A stretch of DNA of 64,000 nt from CADEDV01 sp964596345 (GTDB lineage: Bacteria; Bacteroidota; Bacteroidia; Chitinophagales; Chitinophagaceae), in assembly GCA_964596345.1 (NCBI GenBank), contig CAZQSZ010000003.1, positions 372,001-436,000 on the forward strand, in the 5' to 3' direction. A program made the translations under genes and the position numbers. Below are positions 41,733-50,084 of the stretch, piece after piece. The first letter of the stretch is position 1. The number at the start of each line of letters is the position of its first letter. The notes below the pieces were generated by a model that worked only from the letters and a program-made list of their open reading frames with translations, was not told where the DNA came from and searched no databases.

Positions 41733-43106
41733 TTAAATAACTTTCTTCTTCCATCTTCCGCTTTGTAAGTAGATATAGGAAAGCGTAAACAGTACGGTCC
41801 AATAGAGGAATTCAGAAGCCCATGCCCATTCTAAGGATAAATGCCATACCCTTAAAACAAGATATACGTAGATACAATAAACGGTTATTGCCACGATCTC
41901 AATGGCCAGGTTGATCTTTGTATTGGCTGTTCCGGTAACCCCGTTTAGCCACACGGTGGACACAGACATCAGTAACAGGGCTACCGATACTACTCTCAGC
42001 ACAGGAACAGCCGCAGCAATAAAGCCGGGATCACGACCATAAATGCGCAGGAAAATATCAGGAAATAAATTAATGATGAGGCACAGGGAGGCTGTGAAAA
42101 TAAAACTGAGCCTGGCAATTTTTCCAATAAGAAACAGCACTTTATCTTTTTTTCCCTGCCCAATGATATTACTCACCATTGCATTGCTCGTACTGGCAAA
42201 TGCCCAGACGAAAATGCCGAACAACCCAAAAATATTACGCATCATATTGCTGATGGCAAGAGGCCGTTCCTTATTCTCGCCGGTGCCACTGTTTTCGATC
42301 AGGATATAAAATAAAAGCCAGGCGCCTACGCTCAGTACAAATTGCATCACTAATGGAGAGGATTGACGGAATAACAGGCCGGATAATTTTTTATCGAACC
42401 GCAGGTGGTCGAATAAGAAAAAACGGGTATTGAATTTTTTATAAAAAATAATACTGAATACCACTACCATACCCGTTGCTTCTGCAATCACAGATGCAAC
42501 CGCAGCCCCGTTAAAACCTAATTCGGGAAATCCCCAATGGCCATATATTAATACATAGTCAAGGAAAATATTCAATAACGCCTCTATGATGAAGCCATAT
42601 TTCATATACCGGCTGTTATTGGTGCCAACCAGCATGGCATTGCCCATTTGAAAAAGGTATAGAAAAGGAAGCCCCATGATCCGGATCTTTAAAAACGACG
42701 AAGATTCCTTTTGCACCTCGGGGATTGTAAGGGTTTGGGATAAGAACCAGGGTGCAATTAAAAAAGTAAGAAGGATACATCCGGCTGCAAACAATAAAGC
42801 GATCCAGATGGATTGGGAAAACATTCTGCCTATTTCCGCAGGACGATTTTCCCCGGCACGTCTTGATATAAGGCTTTGCAGCCCGCTGTTTAGTCCATTA
42901 CCTACAAGGGCAAAGACAAGGTAAAAGACGCCGGTGATACCTGCTGAACCCAGCTCCAGCTCACCAAGTCCGCTCAGGAAAACAGTATTCGCTATAAAAT
43001 TGACCTGTGGCACCAGTAAGGCCAGGGTGATCGGCAAAGCGATCTTTAAGATCTGCCGGTTGCTGATCTCTACCTGTAAATCGTTATGTGGCGCAATGTT
43101 TGCCAT
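41733..43106 (-). CDS. MATE-family efflux transporter
   Basis: The 457-aa protein has about 12 transmembrane segments in two related halves. The first half contains ALPITLALLVPQVNFIANTV and ALVGNGLNSGLQSLISRRAG, the second ISNMMRNIFGLFGIFVWAF and AMVSNIIGQGKKDKVLFLIG. MATE pumps expel drugs or metabolites using a Na+ or H+ gradient. The substrate is unknown. Start ATG 43106 is chosen over a TTG two codons upstream, with an exact promoter right behind it. Confidence 0.92.
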   Translation of the reverse strand: MANIAPHNDLQVEISNRQILKIALPITLALLVPQVNFIANTVFLSGLGELELGSAGITGVFYLVFALVGNGLNSGLQSLISRRAGENRPAEIGRMFSQSIWIALLFAAGCILLTFLIAPWFLSQTLTIPEVQKESSSFLKIRIMGLPFLYLFQMGNAMLVGTNNSRYMKYGFIIEALLNIFLDYVLIYGHWGFPELGFNGAAVASVIAEATGMVVVFSIIFYKKFNTRFFLFDHLRFDKKLSGLLFRQSSPLVMQFVLSVGAWLLFYILIENSGTGENKERPLAISNMMRNIFGLFGIFVWAFASTSNAMVSNIIGQGKKDKVLFLIGKIARLSFIFTASLCLIINLFPDIFLRIYGRDPGFIAAAVPVLRVVSVALLLMSVSTVWLNGVTGTANTKINLAIEIVAITVYCIYVYLVLRVWHLSLEWAWASEFLYWTVLFTLSYIYLQSGRWKKKVI

Positions 43107-43120
43107 AGTCAAAAAGAGGG

Positions 43121-43128
43121 CAAACCTA
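43121..43128 (-). promoter_or_regulatory. TAnnTTTG promoter of the MATE gene
   Basis: The minus strand reads TAGGTTTG; 15 bases to the ATG, implying a leader of about 10 nt. Confidence 0.7.
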
Positions 43129-43266
43129 CTTAATAATTAACTACTCCCCATGCCGTGTACATAAATCACCTGTTTTGGGGAGTTGTTAAAGATTTGATCA
43201 GCTGATCTCCGCAGGGGGGCAGTTAATTTAAATTTTACTATTATTGCACGAATTGAAAAAAGTACA

Positions 43267-44079
43267 GTGAAACAATTATTTCATATTGAGCAGCCGGAAA
43301 CAGGCGAAGAAATTCAAAAGCAGTTATTGTTCAACTTGGGAGAGACACATTGCAGTTTTGCTATCACGAATGCTGAAGGAAATAAACTGTACAAACTCCT
43401 TTACTATGACACGGAAGAAAATGAAACTGCTCTTCCTGCTTTGTTGGAGCAGCACCCTGAACTCAGTAATACTTTCTACAAAGTATTACTGAGTTATGAT
43501 CATCCGCAAAGCACCCTTGTACCCTGGTCGCAATTTCGGCACGAGGAAGGGCTGAACCTGTTGCGTTCCTTGTATGGCATCAACGGATCTTCCACTGTTA
43601 TTTCTGAGTCAATAGCTGGCTGGCAATTGTACAATGTATTTGCCGTCCCGGCTTCATTACATGAACTGGTCAGTAAGAAATATGCTGCCGGGCAATACTG
43701 GCACCAATATTCGGTGGCAATAAAGAATATCCAGGCCGCTGAAAGCGGTGGTCACCTGCTGATCGATTTCCGGAAAAATGATTTTACCGTTGTAGCGGCA
43801 GCAAATGGCCAGTTACTGCTGACGCAAACTTTCTTATATGCCACGCCTGAGGATGTGTTGTATTACCTGTTGAAAACAGTTCAGCAGCTCGGGCTTTCCC
43901 AACAGGAAGCCAGGCTGTCTTTATCCGGGCTTATTGATAAGCAATCTGCATTGTATAAAGAATTATACCAGTATTTCCTGCATCTTGAATTCCGGGAAGC
44001 AGGATGGGTGGTTGAGAATAGTGATTACCCGTCTCATTTTTTTACCTCACTCAATGATCTTGTAAAATGCGCATCATAG
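43267..44079 (+). CDS. DUF3822 protein (actin-like fold), starts with GTG
   Basis: The 270-aa cytoplasmic protein starts at GTG 43267, as no ATG lies in the right place. It follows the DUF3822 pattern: LFNLGETHCSFAITNAEGNK, YKLLYYDTEENE, LLSYDHPQSTLVPWSQF, then HLLIDFRKNDFTVVAAANGQ with an actin/PilM-like core, and LSLSGLIDKQSALYKELYQY. In Bacteroidota DUF3822 genes commonly precede rsmD, as here, with a 13-base overlap. Function unknown. It heads a long same-strand gene run. Confidence 0.85.
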   Translation: MKQLFHIEQPETGEEIQKQLLFNLGETHCSFAITNAEGNKLYKLLYYDTEENETALPALLEQHPELSNTFYKVLLSYDHPQSTLVPWSQFRHEEGLNLLRSLYGINGSSTVISESIAGWQLYNVFAVPASLHELVSKKYAAGQYWHQYSVAIKNIQAAESGGHLLIDFRKNDFTVVAAANGQLLLTQTFLYATPEDVLYYLLKTVQQLGLSQQEARLSLSGLIDKQSALYKELYQYFLHLEFREAGWVVENSDYPSHFFTSLNDLVKCAS

Positions 44080-44612
44080 GCGGAGAACATGGAGGAAGGA
44101 GATTTAATCCCCCGAACAATATGCCTTATACCAGGCCCACCACGGATATTGCCAAAGAAGGCCTGTTCAATGTGCTGCAGCATAAACTGGATTTTGAAGA
44201 ATTGAAAACGCTTGATCTTTTCGGGGGCACCGGCAGCATCAGTTATGAACTGGCATCAAGAGGTGTTCCTGACCTGACCATTGTGGAAAAGGATACACAG
44301 ATGTTTGAGTTCATTAAAAAAACAGCACAGGCGTTACGGATAGAGAACTTGAAGGCTGTGAAAATGGATGTGTTCAGGTTCATCGATAATTGTGCCGATC
44401 AATTTGATTTTATTTTTGCCGGACCACCTTATGCCTTAACCACAATTGATGACCTCCCGAAGCGAATATTTGAAAAACAATTGCTCCGGAAAAGCGGCTG
44501 GTTCGTACTGGAACATACACCAAGAAATGACTATAAATCGTTCCCTTACTATTCTTCAGAACGGAATTATGGTACTACGATCTTTACGGTATTTATTGAA
44601 ACAAGAGACTAA
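44067..44612 (+). CDS. rsmD: 16S rRNA (guanine-966-N2)-methyltransferase RsmD
   Basis: Methylates G966 of 16S rRNA. The 181-aa protein has the RsmD start MRIIGGEHGGRRFNPP, the SAM-binding motif LDLFGGTGSISYELASRG, IVEKDTQMFEFI and the catalytic loop. In that loop the usual DPPY is GPPY (Gly119-Pro-Pro-Tyr122 in FIFAGPPYALT), which removes the side chain expected to hold the target amine. Coupled translationally to DUF3822 by overlap. Confidence 0.9.
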   Translation: MRIIGGEHGGRRFNPPNNMPYTRPTTDIAKEGLFNVLQHKLDFEELKTLDLFGGTGSISYELASRGVPDLTIVEKDTQMFEFIKKTAQALRIENLKAVKMDVFRFIDNCADQFDFIFAGPPYALTTIDDLPKRIFEKQLLRKSGWFVLEHTPRNDYKSFPYYSSERNYGTTIFTVFIETRD

Positions 44613-44682
44613 GACTGAACGAAGAAAAACGTCACCGTATTTTTACATTTTCCCTTTTGGGTTTTCCATTTTAAATTGAGTA

Positions 44683-45324
44683 ATGGTTCAAACCATTTTT
44701 ATAACGGGCATTGGTACAGGCGTGGGTAAAACGCTTGTTTCGGCGATTGTCGCAGAAGCCTTACAGGCTGACTATTGGAAACCCGTGCAGGCGGGCTATG
44801 ATGAAGGCACCGACTCAGAGTGGGTGCAGTCTATGCTGACCAATACCAAATCGAAAATTTATCCTGAAACATACAGGTTGAAGATGCCGGCTTCCCCGCA
44901 CCTGGCTGCAAAGGAGGAGAACCGGACGATCTCCCTCGAAAAAATATTTTCTGCCTATACGCAGTACCTGGTTCCGGGGAGAAGGATCGTAATTGAAGGA
45001 GCCGGTGGGTTATTAGTTCCGCTGAATGAGCATGAACTGGTGATCGATCTTATTCGTAAACTGAATGCAAAAGTGATACTCGTCAGCCGCAACTACCTGG
45101 GCAGTATCAATCATTCCTTACTGACTGCACAAGTGTGCCGGCAGAAAAATATCCGGGTATCCGGCTGGATATTCAATGACCAATTCATGGATTATGAAAA
45201 TGATATTACCAGCTGGTCGGGCTACCTGAAATTAGGTTCTGTTGGTAAATTGGGTCATATTGATAAGTCTGCGGTGTATGAGGAAGCGCAGAAAATGAAG
45301 GATAAATTATTACAGGTGCTTTAA
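44683..45324 (+). CDS. bioD: dethiobiotin synthetase
   Basis: Closes the ureido ring in biotin synthesis using ATP and CO2. The 213-aa P-loop protein has the nucleotide-binding GIGTGVGKTLVSAIVAEAL (about 9-27), DYWKPVQAGYDEGTDSEWV and the second loop VIEGAGGLLVPLNEHELV. No other biotin gene lies in the window. It sits 70 bases after rsmD and 5 bases before the next gene. Confidence 0.93.
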   Translation: MVQTIFITGIGTGVGKTLVSAIVAEALQADYWKPVQAGYDEGTDSEWVQSMLTNTKSKIYPETYRLKMPASPHLAAKEENRTISLEKIFSAYTQYLVPGRRIVIEGAGGLLVPLNEHELVIDLIRKLNAKVILVSRNYLGSINHSLLTAQVCRQKNIRVSGWIFNDQFMDYENDITSWSGYLKLGSVGKLGHIDKSAVYEEAQKMKDKLLQVL

Positions 45325-45329
45325 TTATT

Positions 45330-45899
45330 ATGCTGAAGAAAGAACTAAGAAAATTATTCAGGGAGAAGAGAAATGCACTGACCGCTGCTGAAAAAGCTAA
45401 ATTGGATGACCTGTTGCTGATTCAATTTCAAACAGCTGACCTCCCAATGCTCCGCACTGTATTTTCTTATTGGCCGATCGAAGAAAACAAGGAGCCCAAT
45501 ACACATCTGTTTACTGATTTTCTTGAGTTCAGGTCACCGGGATTGCAGTTAGTGTATCCCAAAATCGATAGTACTACCGGCACTATGCAGGCGATATTGG
45601 TCGATGAGGATACCCGGTTGACCCGAAACCATTTTAATGTGTATGAACCGGAAAATGGCGAGGTGATTCCGGCAACTGATATCGATTTGGTGATTGTCCC
45701 GCTGCTGGCTTTTGACGAACTGGGATACCGGGTAGGATATGGCAAAGGGTACTATGATAAATTTCTGGCTGATTGCCGGGAAGATTGTATAAAGGCTGGG
45801 GTCAGCTACTTTGAACCTGTTGCAGCCATTGATGACTGCAATGATTTTGACGTACCTTTAGACCTTTGTATCACGTCTCAAGCCGTTTATGTTTTCTAA
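45330..45899 (+). CDS. 5-formyltetrahydrofolate cyclo-ligase
   Basis: Converts 5-formyl-THF to methenyl-THF. The 189-aa protein has the basic N-terminus (KELRKLFREKRNALTAAEKA), VFSYWPIEENKEPNTH and the C-terminal ATP/folate-binding signature ELGYRVGYGKGYYDKFL. The stop codon overlaps the lpxK start by 11 bases, which suggests translational coupling. Confidence 0.92.
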   Translation: MLKKELRKLFREKRNALTAAEKAKLDDLLLIQFQTADLPMLRTVFSYWPIEENKEPNTHLFTDFLEFRSPGLQLVYPKIDSTTGTMQAILVDEDTRLTRNHFNVYEPENGEVIPATDIDLVIVPLLAFDELGYRVGYGKGYYDKFLADCREDCIKAGVSYFEPVAAIDDCNDFDVPLDLCITSQAVYVF

Positions 45900-46962
45900 T
45901 TTTTTTCTCCGCTCATTCAGAATACTATTGTTGCCATTTGCACTTGTCTATTGGGCGGTTATAGCATTGCGAAATTGGTTATTTGATAAGAATATCCTGA
46001 AAACGGCTGAGTTTGGGCTTCCCCTGATCAATATTGGTAATCTTTCAGTAGGCGGAACCGGCAAGTCGCCCATGGTGGAATACCTGCTGGTATTGCTCAA
46101 AGACCAGTTCAAAGTGGCCACCCTGAGCCGTGGGTATAAACGGAAAACAAAGGGTTATGCATTGGCCGACGATGATACAACAGCATTGGAGATCGGCGAT
46201 GAACCCATGCAGTTTCATTTGAAATTCCCGGATGTGCCGGTAGCGGTAGGAGAGCAACGGATTGAAGCCATCCCCCAATTACTGCATGATAAACCGGAAA
46301 CCCAGGCGATTATTTTAGACGATGCCTTTCAGCACCGTTCGATCAAAGCCGGGTTGAATATCCTGCTTACTGATTACAATAATTTATTCACCCGTGATTT
46401 TTACCTGCCCACCGGGGATCTTCGTGACCTGAAGAGCAGCTATAGACGGGCAGAGATCATTGTAGTGACCAAATGCAAGCCTGATCTTTCAGAAGAGGAG
46501 AAAAAAAAACTGGTGAAAGAAGTAGCGCCATTACCACACCAGCACATCTTTTTTACTTGTATTCAATATGGCAGTTTATATCATATCATTCATAAAAACG
46601 TTACCCAACTGGATGAGGATACAGAAGTGTTGCTGGTTTCCGGTATTGCCAGCCCGCGGCCGTTGAAAAAATGGCTGGAGGAATACAGCAGCAGTTATTC
46701 CTTGCTGCAATATGCAGATCATCATATTTTCACCATTGATGACCTGAACGATATCCGGAAACGATTTGAAAACATAGAAGAAACAAAAAAAATTATTTTA
46801 ACAACAGAGAAAGATGCCGTGCGGCTGGTGAAATTCAGGCAGGCGATTGAAGGCTTGCCCGTATATGTGGTGCCGATCCGGCCTCATTTTCTTTTTAAAG
46901 AAGAGGATAAATTCAATAAATTGATAACAGATTTTATCCTGAACTTTAAAATACAATCATAA
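45889..46962 (+). CDS. lpxK: tetraacyldisaccharide 4'-kinase
   Basis: Phosphorylates the 4' position of the lipid A precursor at the inner membrane. The 357-aa protein has an N-terminal membrane helix (LLLPFALVYWAVIALRNW), the P-loop GNLSVGGTGKSPMVEYLLVL, the following SRGYKRKTKGYALADDD, and DDAFQHRSIKAGLNILLTDY. It indicates a Gram-negative cell with lipid A. It overlaps the gene before by 11 bases and is 9 bases from rnr. Confidence 0.94.
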   Translation: MFSNFFLRSFRILLLPFALVYWAVIALRNWLFDKNILKTAEFGLPLINIGNLSVGGTGKSPMVEYLLVLLKDQFKVATLSRGYKRKTKGYALADDDTTALEIGDEPMQFHLKFPDVPVAVGEQRIEAIPQLLHDKPETQAIILDDAFQHRSIKAGLNILLTDYNNLFTRDFYLPTGDLRDLKSSYRRAEIIVVTKCKPDLSEEEKKKLVKEVAPLPHQHIFFTCIQYGSLYHIIHKNVTQLDEDTEVLLVSGIASPRPLKKWLEEYSSSYSLLQYADHHIFTIDDLNDIRKRFENIEETKKIILTTEKDAVRLVKFRQAIEGLPVYVVPIRPHFLFKEEDKFNKLITDFILNFKIQS

Positions 46963-46971
46963 AAAACAATA

Positions 46972-48990
46972 ATGGGAAGAAAGAATTCAAAGAAGAAGAA
47001 AGATACAAAAGCGAAACCGGCACGATCAACAGACAGGCTGCTGAAAGGTAAACTGGATGTGACCCGTTCCGGGATGGGATTTGTTACTGTGGAAGGAATG
47101 GAGGTGGACATTATGGTACGCCCTTCAGATTTTAATACAGCTTTGCACGGCGATACTGTACGGGTTGCAATCAAAGAAATGCGGAGTGCAGGCAGAAGAA
47201 TGCAGGGAGTGGTGAAAGAAGTGCTGCAGCGCAAACGCAGTGAATTTATTGGTCACCTGGAAATGAACAAAGGATTTGGTTTTTTCATTGCAGAAATGGA
47301 CAAACCCATGCCCGATATTTTTATACCGGTCCATAATATGAATGGTGCTGCCGATGGTGACAGGGTGGTGGTCCGTATAACAGAATGGGAGCAAAATGGC
47401 AAAAGACCTGTTGGTGAAGTGGTCAATGTGCTGGATGCAGAAAATACCAATGATGCAGCGATGAAAGAAATTTTGCTGGAAAACGGGTTCCCTTTGCAAT
47501 TTTCAGATGAAGCCCTGGAAGTGGCGGCGCGGATACCCGATACTATTTCAGCTGAGGAAATAAAAGCGAGAAAAGATATCCGGGATATTTTTACCATTAC
47601 GATCGACCCGGTGGATGCCAAAGATTTTGATGATGCCATCTCGTTCCGGAAACTTAAAAATGGCAACTATGAACTGGGTGTTCATATAGCGGATGTAAGC
47701 CATTACCTGGAACCGGAAACTCCACTGGATAAGGAAGCTTATGGTAAAGCCACCTCAGTATACCTGCCTGACCGGGTGAATCCAATGCTGCCGGAACATA
47801 TTTCCAATGTGCTCTGTTCGCTGCGACCGAAAGAAGACAAGCTTACTTTTTCAGCCATATTCCAGATCACCCCGAAAGCAGAAGTAAAGCAATACTGGCT
47901 CGGTAAAACGGTGATTCATTCTGATCACCGCTTTACGTACGAGGAAGTACAGGCCATCATTGAAGAAAAAGCCGGTCTGTATGCTGAAGAGGTGTTGATA
48001 TTAAATGAGCTGGCACAGAAATTCCGTAAGAAACGCTTTAATAACGGGGCTATTAATTTCTCTTCGCAGGAAGTGCGGTTCAAACTGGATGAGAAAGGCG
48101 ATCCCATTGGCATCATGATCAAGGAAAGTAAAGAAGCTCACCAGTTGGTGGAAGAATACATGTTACTTGCCAACCGGACAGTGGCAGAGAATATTTCCAA
48201 ACTGAAATTCAATAATAAGGCATTACCATTTCCATACCGAACACACGATGACCCGGATGAAGAAAAACTGCTGCCCTTTGCTGCATTTGCCAAAAAATTC
48301 GGGCATAAGTTTGATACTTCTTCGCCGGATAAAATTGCTGAATCATTTAACCAGCTACTAAAGGATGCACATGGTAAGCCCGAACAGCATGTGCTGGAAC
48401 AACTGGGTATCCGCACCATGGCCAAGGCAAAATATACGATTGAGAATGTAGGTCACTATGGGTTGGGATTTGAACACTATTGTCATTTTACTTCACCGAT
48501 ACGCCGTTACCCGGATGTGATGGTGCATCGTATTTTATTTGATGTATTGACCAATAAAGTGCAGCCCGATAAAAAGCTGGAGGAAAAATGCAAACACTGC
48601 AGTGAACGGGAAAGAGCAGCCATGGAATCGGAAAGGGCCGGGAACAAATACAAACAGGTGCAGTATATGAAAAACTACCTGGGTGAGGAATTTGAAGGAG
48701 TGATCAGCGGGGTGGCCAGTTTTGGATTCTGGGTGGAGACTGTTGAACATAAATGCGAAGGCCTTGTGAGTATTAACAGCCTGCTGGAGTATGACGAGTT
48801 CAGGCATGTGGAATCCGATTATTGCCTGGTGGGACAGCGCAGCGGTAAGAAATTCCGGATGGGTGATAAAGTATGGATCAAAGTAGTGGCTGCCAATCTC
48901 ACCAAACGGCAACTGGATTATGAATGGGTGGTGGCCGCAACTGTACCGGAAGAGCAACCCGTAAAAGAAAAAGTAAAGAAGAAGAAATAG
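46972..48990 (+). CDS. rnr: ribonuclease R
   Basis: 3'-5' exoribonuclease that degrades structured RNA. The 672-aa protein has two cold-shock-like domains (LDVTRSGMGFVTVEGMEVD and GHLEMNKGFGFFIAEMDK), the RNB catalytic domain with IDPVDAKDFDDAISFRKLKN, the FTSPIRRYPDVMVHRILFD string, an S1 domain (GVISGVASFGFWVETVEHKC) and a Lys-rich tail (KEKVKKKK). The Lys-rich ends are typical of RNase R. Same-strand neighbours on both sides. Confidence 0.95.
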   Translation: MGRKNSKKKKDTKAKPARSTDRLLKGKLDVTRSGMGFVTVEGMEVDIMVRPSDFNTALHGDTVRVAIKEMRSAGRRMQGVVKEVLQRKRSEFIGHLEMNKGFGFFIAEMDKPMPDIFIPVHNMNGAADGDRVVVRITEWEQNGKRPVGEVVNVLDAENTNDAAMKEILLENGFPLQFSDEALEVAARIPDTISAEEIKARKDIRDIFTITIDPVDAKDFDDAISFRKLKNGNYELGVHIADVSHYLEPETPLDKEAYGKATSVYLPDRVNPMLPEHISNVLCSLRPKEDKLTFSAIFQITPKAEVKQYWLGKTVIHSDHRFTYEEVQAIIEEKAGLYAEEVLILNELAQKFRKKRFNNGAINFSSQEVRFKLDEKGDPIGIMIKESKEAHQLVEEYMLLANRTVAENISKLKFNNKALPFPYRTHDDPDEEKLLPFAAFAKKFGHKFDTSSPDKIAESFNQLLKDAHGKPEQHVLEQLGIRTMAKAKYTIENVGHYGLGFEHYCHFTSPIRRYPDVMVHRILFDVLTNKVQPDKKLEEKCKHCSERERAAMESERAGNKYKQVQYMKNYLGEEFEGVISGVASFGFWVETVEHKCEGLVSINSLLEYDEFRHVESDYCLVGQRSGKKFRMGDKVWIKVVAANLTKRQLDYEWVVAATVPEEQPVKEKVKKKK

Positions 48991-49021
48991 TTAGTTGATA
49001 CTGCATTAATATATTTACAGC

Positions 49022-49987
49022 ATGCAATCATTTGAATTACTCTCCCAGAAATTCGGGCTTCATTTTGACCAGCGCCATTTCCCCGCTGAGCCGGCATCCC
49101 TGTATGAGCCGAATGAGTATTTTCTTCGGTTGGGTGGTAAAAGGATCCGCCCTGTATTATGCCTGATGGGTAATGAACTGGTGGATGATATTAAAGAAGA
49201 TGCCTGGCATGTGGCTACTGCCATAGAACTTTTTCACAATTTCACCCTGATCCATGATGATATTATGGACAAAGCACCGCTGAGAAGAGGCATGGAAACT
49301 GTGCATACAAAATTTGGTGATAATACAGCTTTGCTGGCCGGTGATGTGATGCTGGTGACAGCCTATGAACACCTCAGCAAAATAGACCCGGTGCTACTTC
49401 CTGCCATCATGCGGTTATTTAACCAGACGGCGAAAGAGGTTTGCGAGGGGCAGCAACTCGATATGGATTTCGAAAAAATGGAGAATGTGCAGCTGGGAGA
49501 ATATTTGAAGATGATCGAACTGAAAACATCGGTACTGTTGGCAGCCTCTTTAAAAATGGGAGCAGTATTGGGTGGTGCCGGAGAACGAAATCAAAATCTC
49601 TTATATGAGTTTGGAAGAAAGCTGGGTATTGCCTTCCAGGTGCAGGACGATTACTTAGATGCTTTTGGCGATCCAAAAAAATTCGGTAAGCAGGTAGGTG
49701 GTGACATCATGGCCAATAAAAAAACATTTCTCCTCATTCATACGCTGGAAGTCGCTTCTGGTTCCCAGAAAATGGAGTTGAATAAATTGATCAAAGAAAA
49801 CCCTGCTGATAAAGTGGAAAAGGTATTGCAACTGTTCCGGGATTGCAAAGTGGATGAATGGGCTTTGCAATTAAAAGACAGGTATCTTGATGAGGCATTT
49901 ACCCATCTGGAAGATATAGCAGTGCTTTCTAAACGGAAACAACCTTTGAAAGACCTGGCGGATTTCCTTGTCAAAAGAGACCATTGA
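49022..49987 (+). CDS. polyprenyl synthetase (isoprenyl diphosphate synthase)
   Basis: Makes prenyl diphosphates by head-to-tail condensation. The 321-aa protein has LRLGGKRIRPVLCLMGNEL, the first Asp-rich motif LIHDDIMDKAPLRRGMETVH and the second QVQDDYLDAFGDPKKFGKQV. These Asp residues bind Mg and diphosphate. Chain length (geranylgeranyl or longer) cannot be set by eye. It is 31 bases downstream of rnr. Confidence 0.92.
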   Translation: MQSFELLSQKFGLHFDQRHFPAEPASLYEPNEYFLRLGGKRIRPVLCLMGNELVDDIKEDAWHVATAIELFHNFTLIHDDIMDKAPLRRGMETVHTKFGDNTALLAGDVMLVTAYEHLSKIDPVLLPAIMRLFNQTAKEVCEGQQLDMDFEKMENVQLGEYLKMIELKTSVLLAASLKMGAVLGGAGERNQNLLYEFGRKLGIAFQVQDDYLDAFGDPKKFGKQVGGDIMANKKTFLLIHTLEVASGSQKMELNKLIKENPADKVEKVLQLFRDCKVDEWALQLKDRYLDEAFTHLEDIAVLSKRKQPLKDLADFLVKRDH

Positions 49988-50084
49988 GCTATGCGCTAAC
50001 AGCGGCATTACAGTTTGTCTTTCTTTTGCTCTTTTTGAGCTCTTGGTAATTTTCCCTATTTTGAACGATAAAACCAACTGACTG

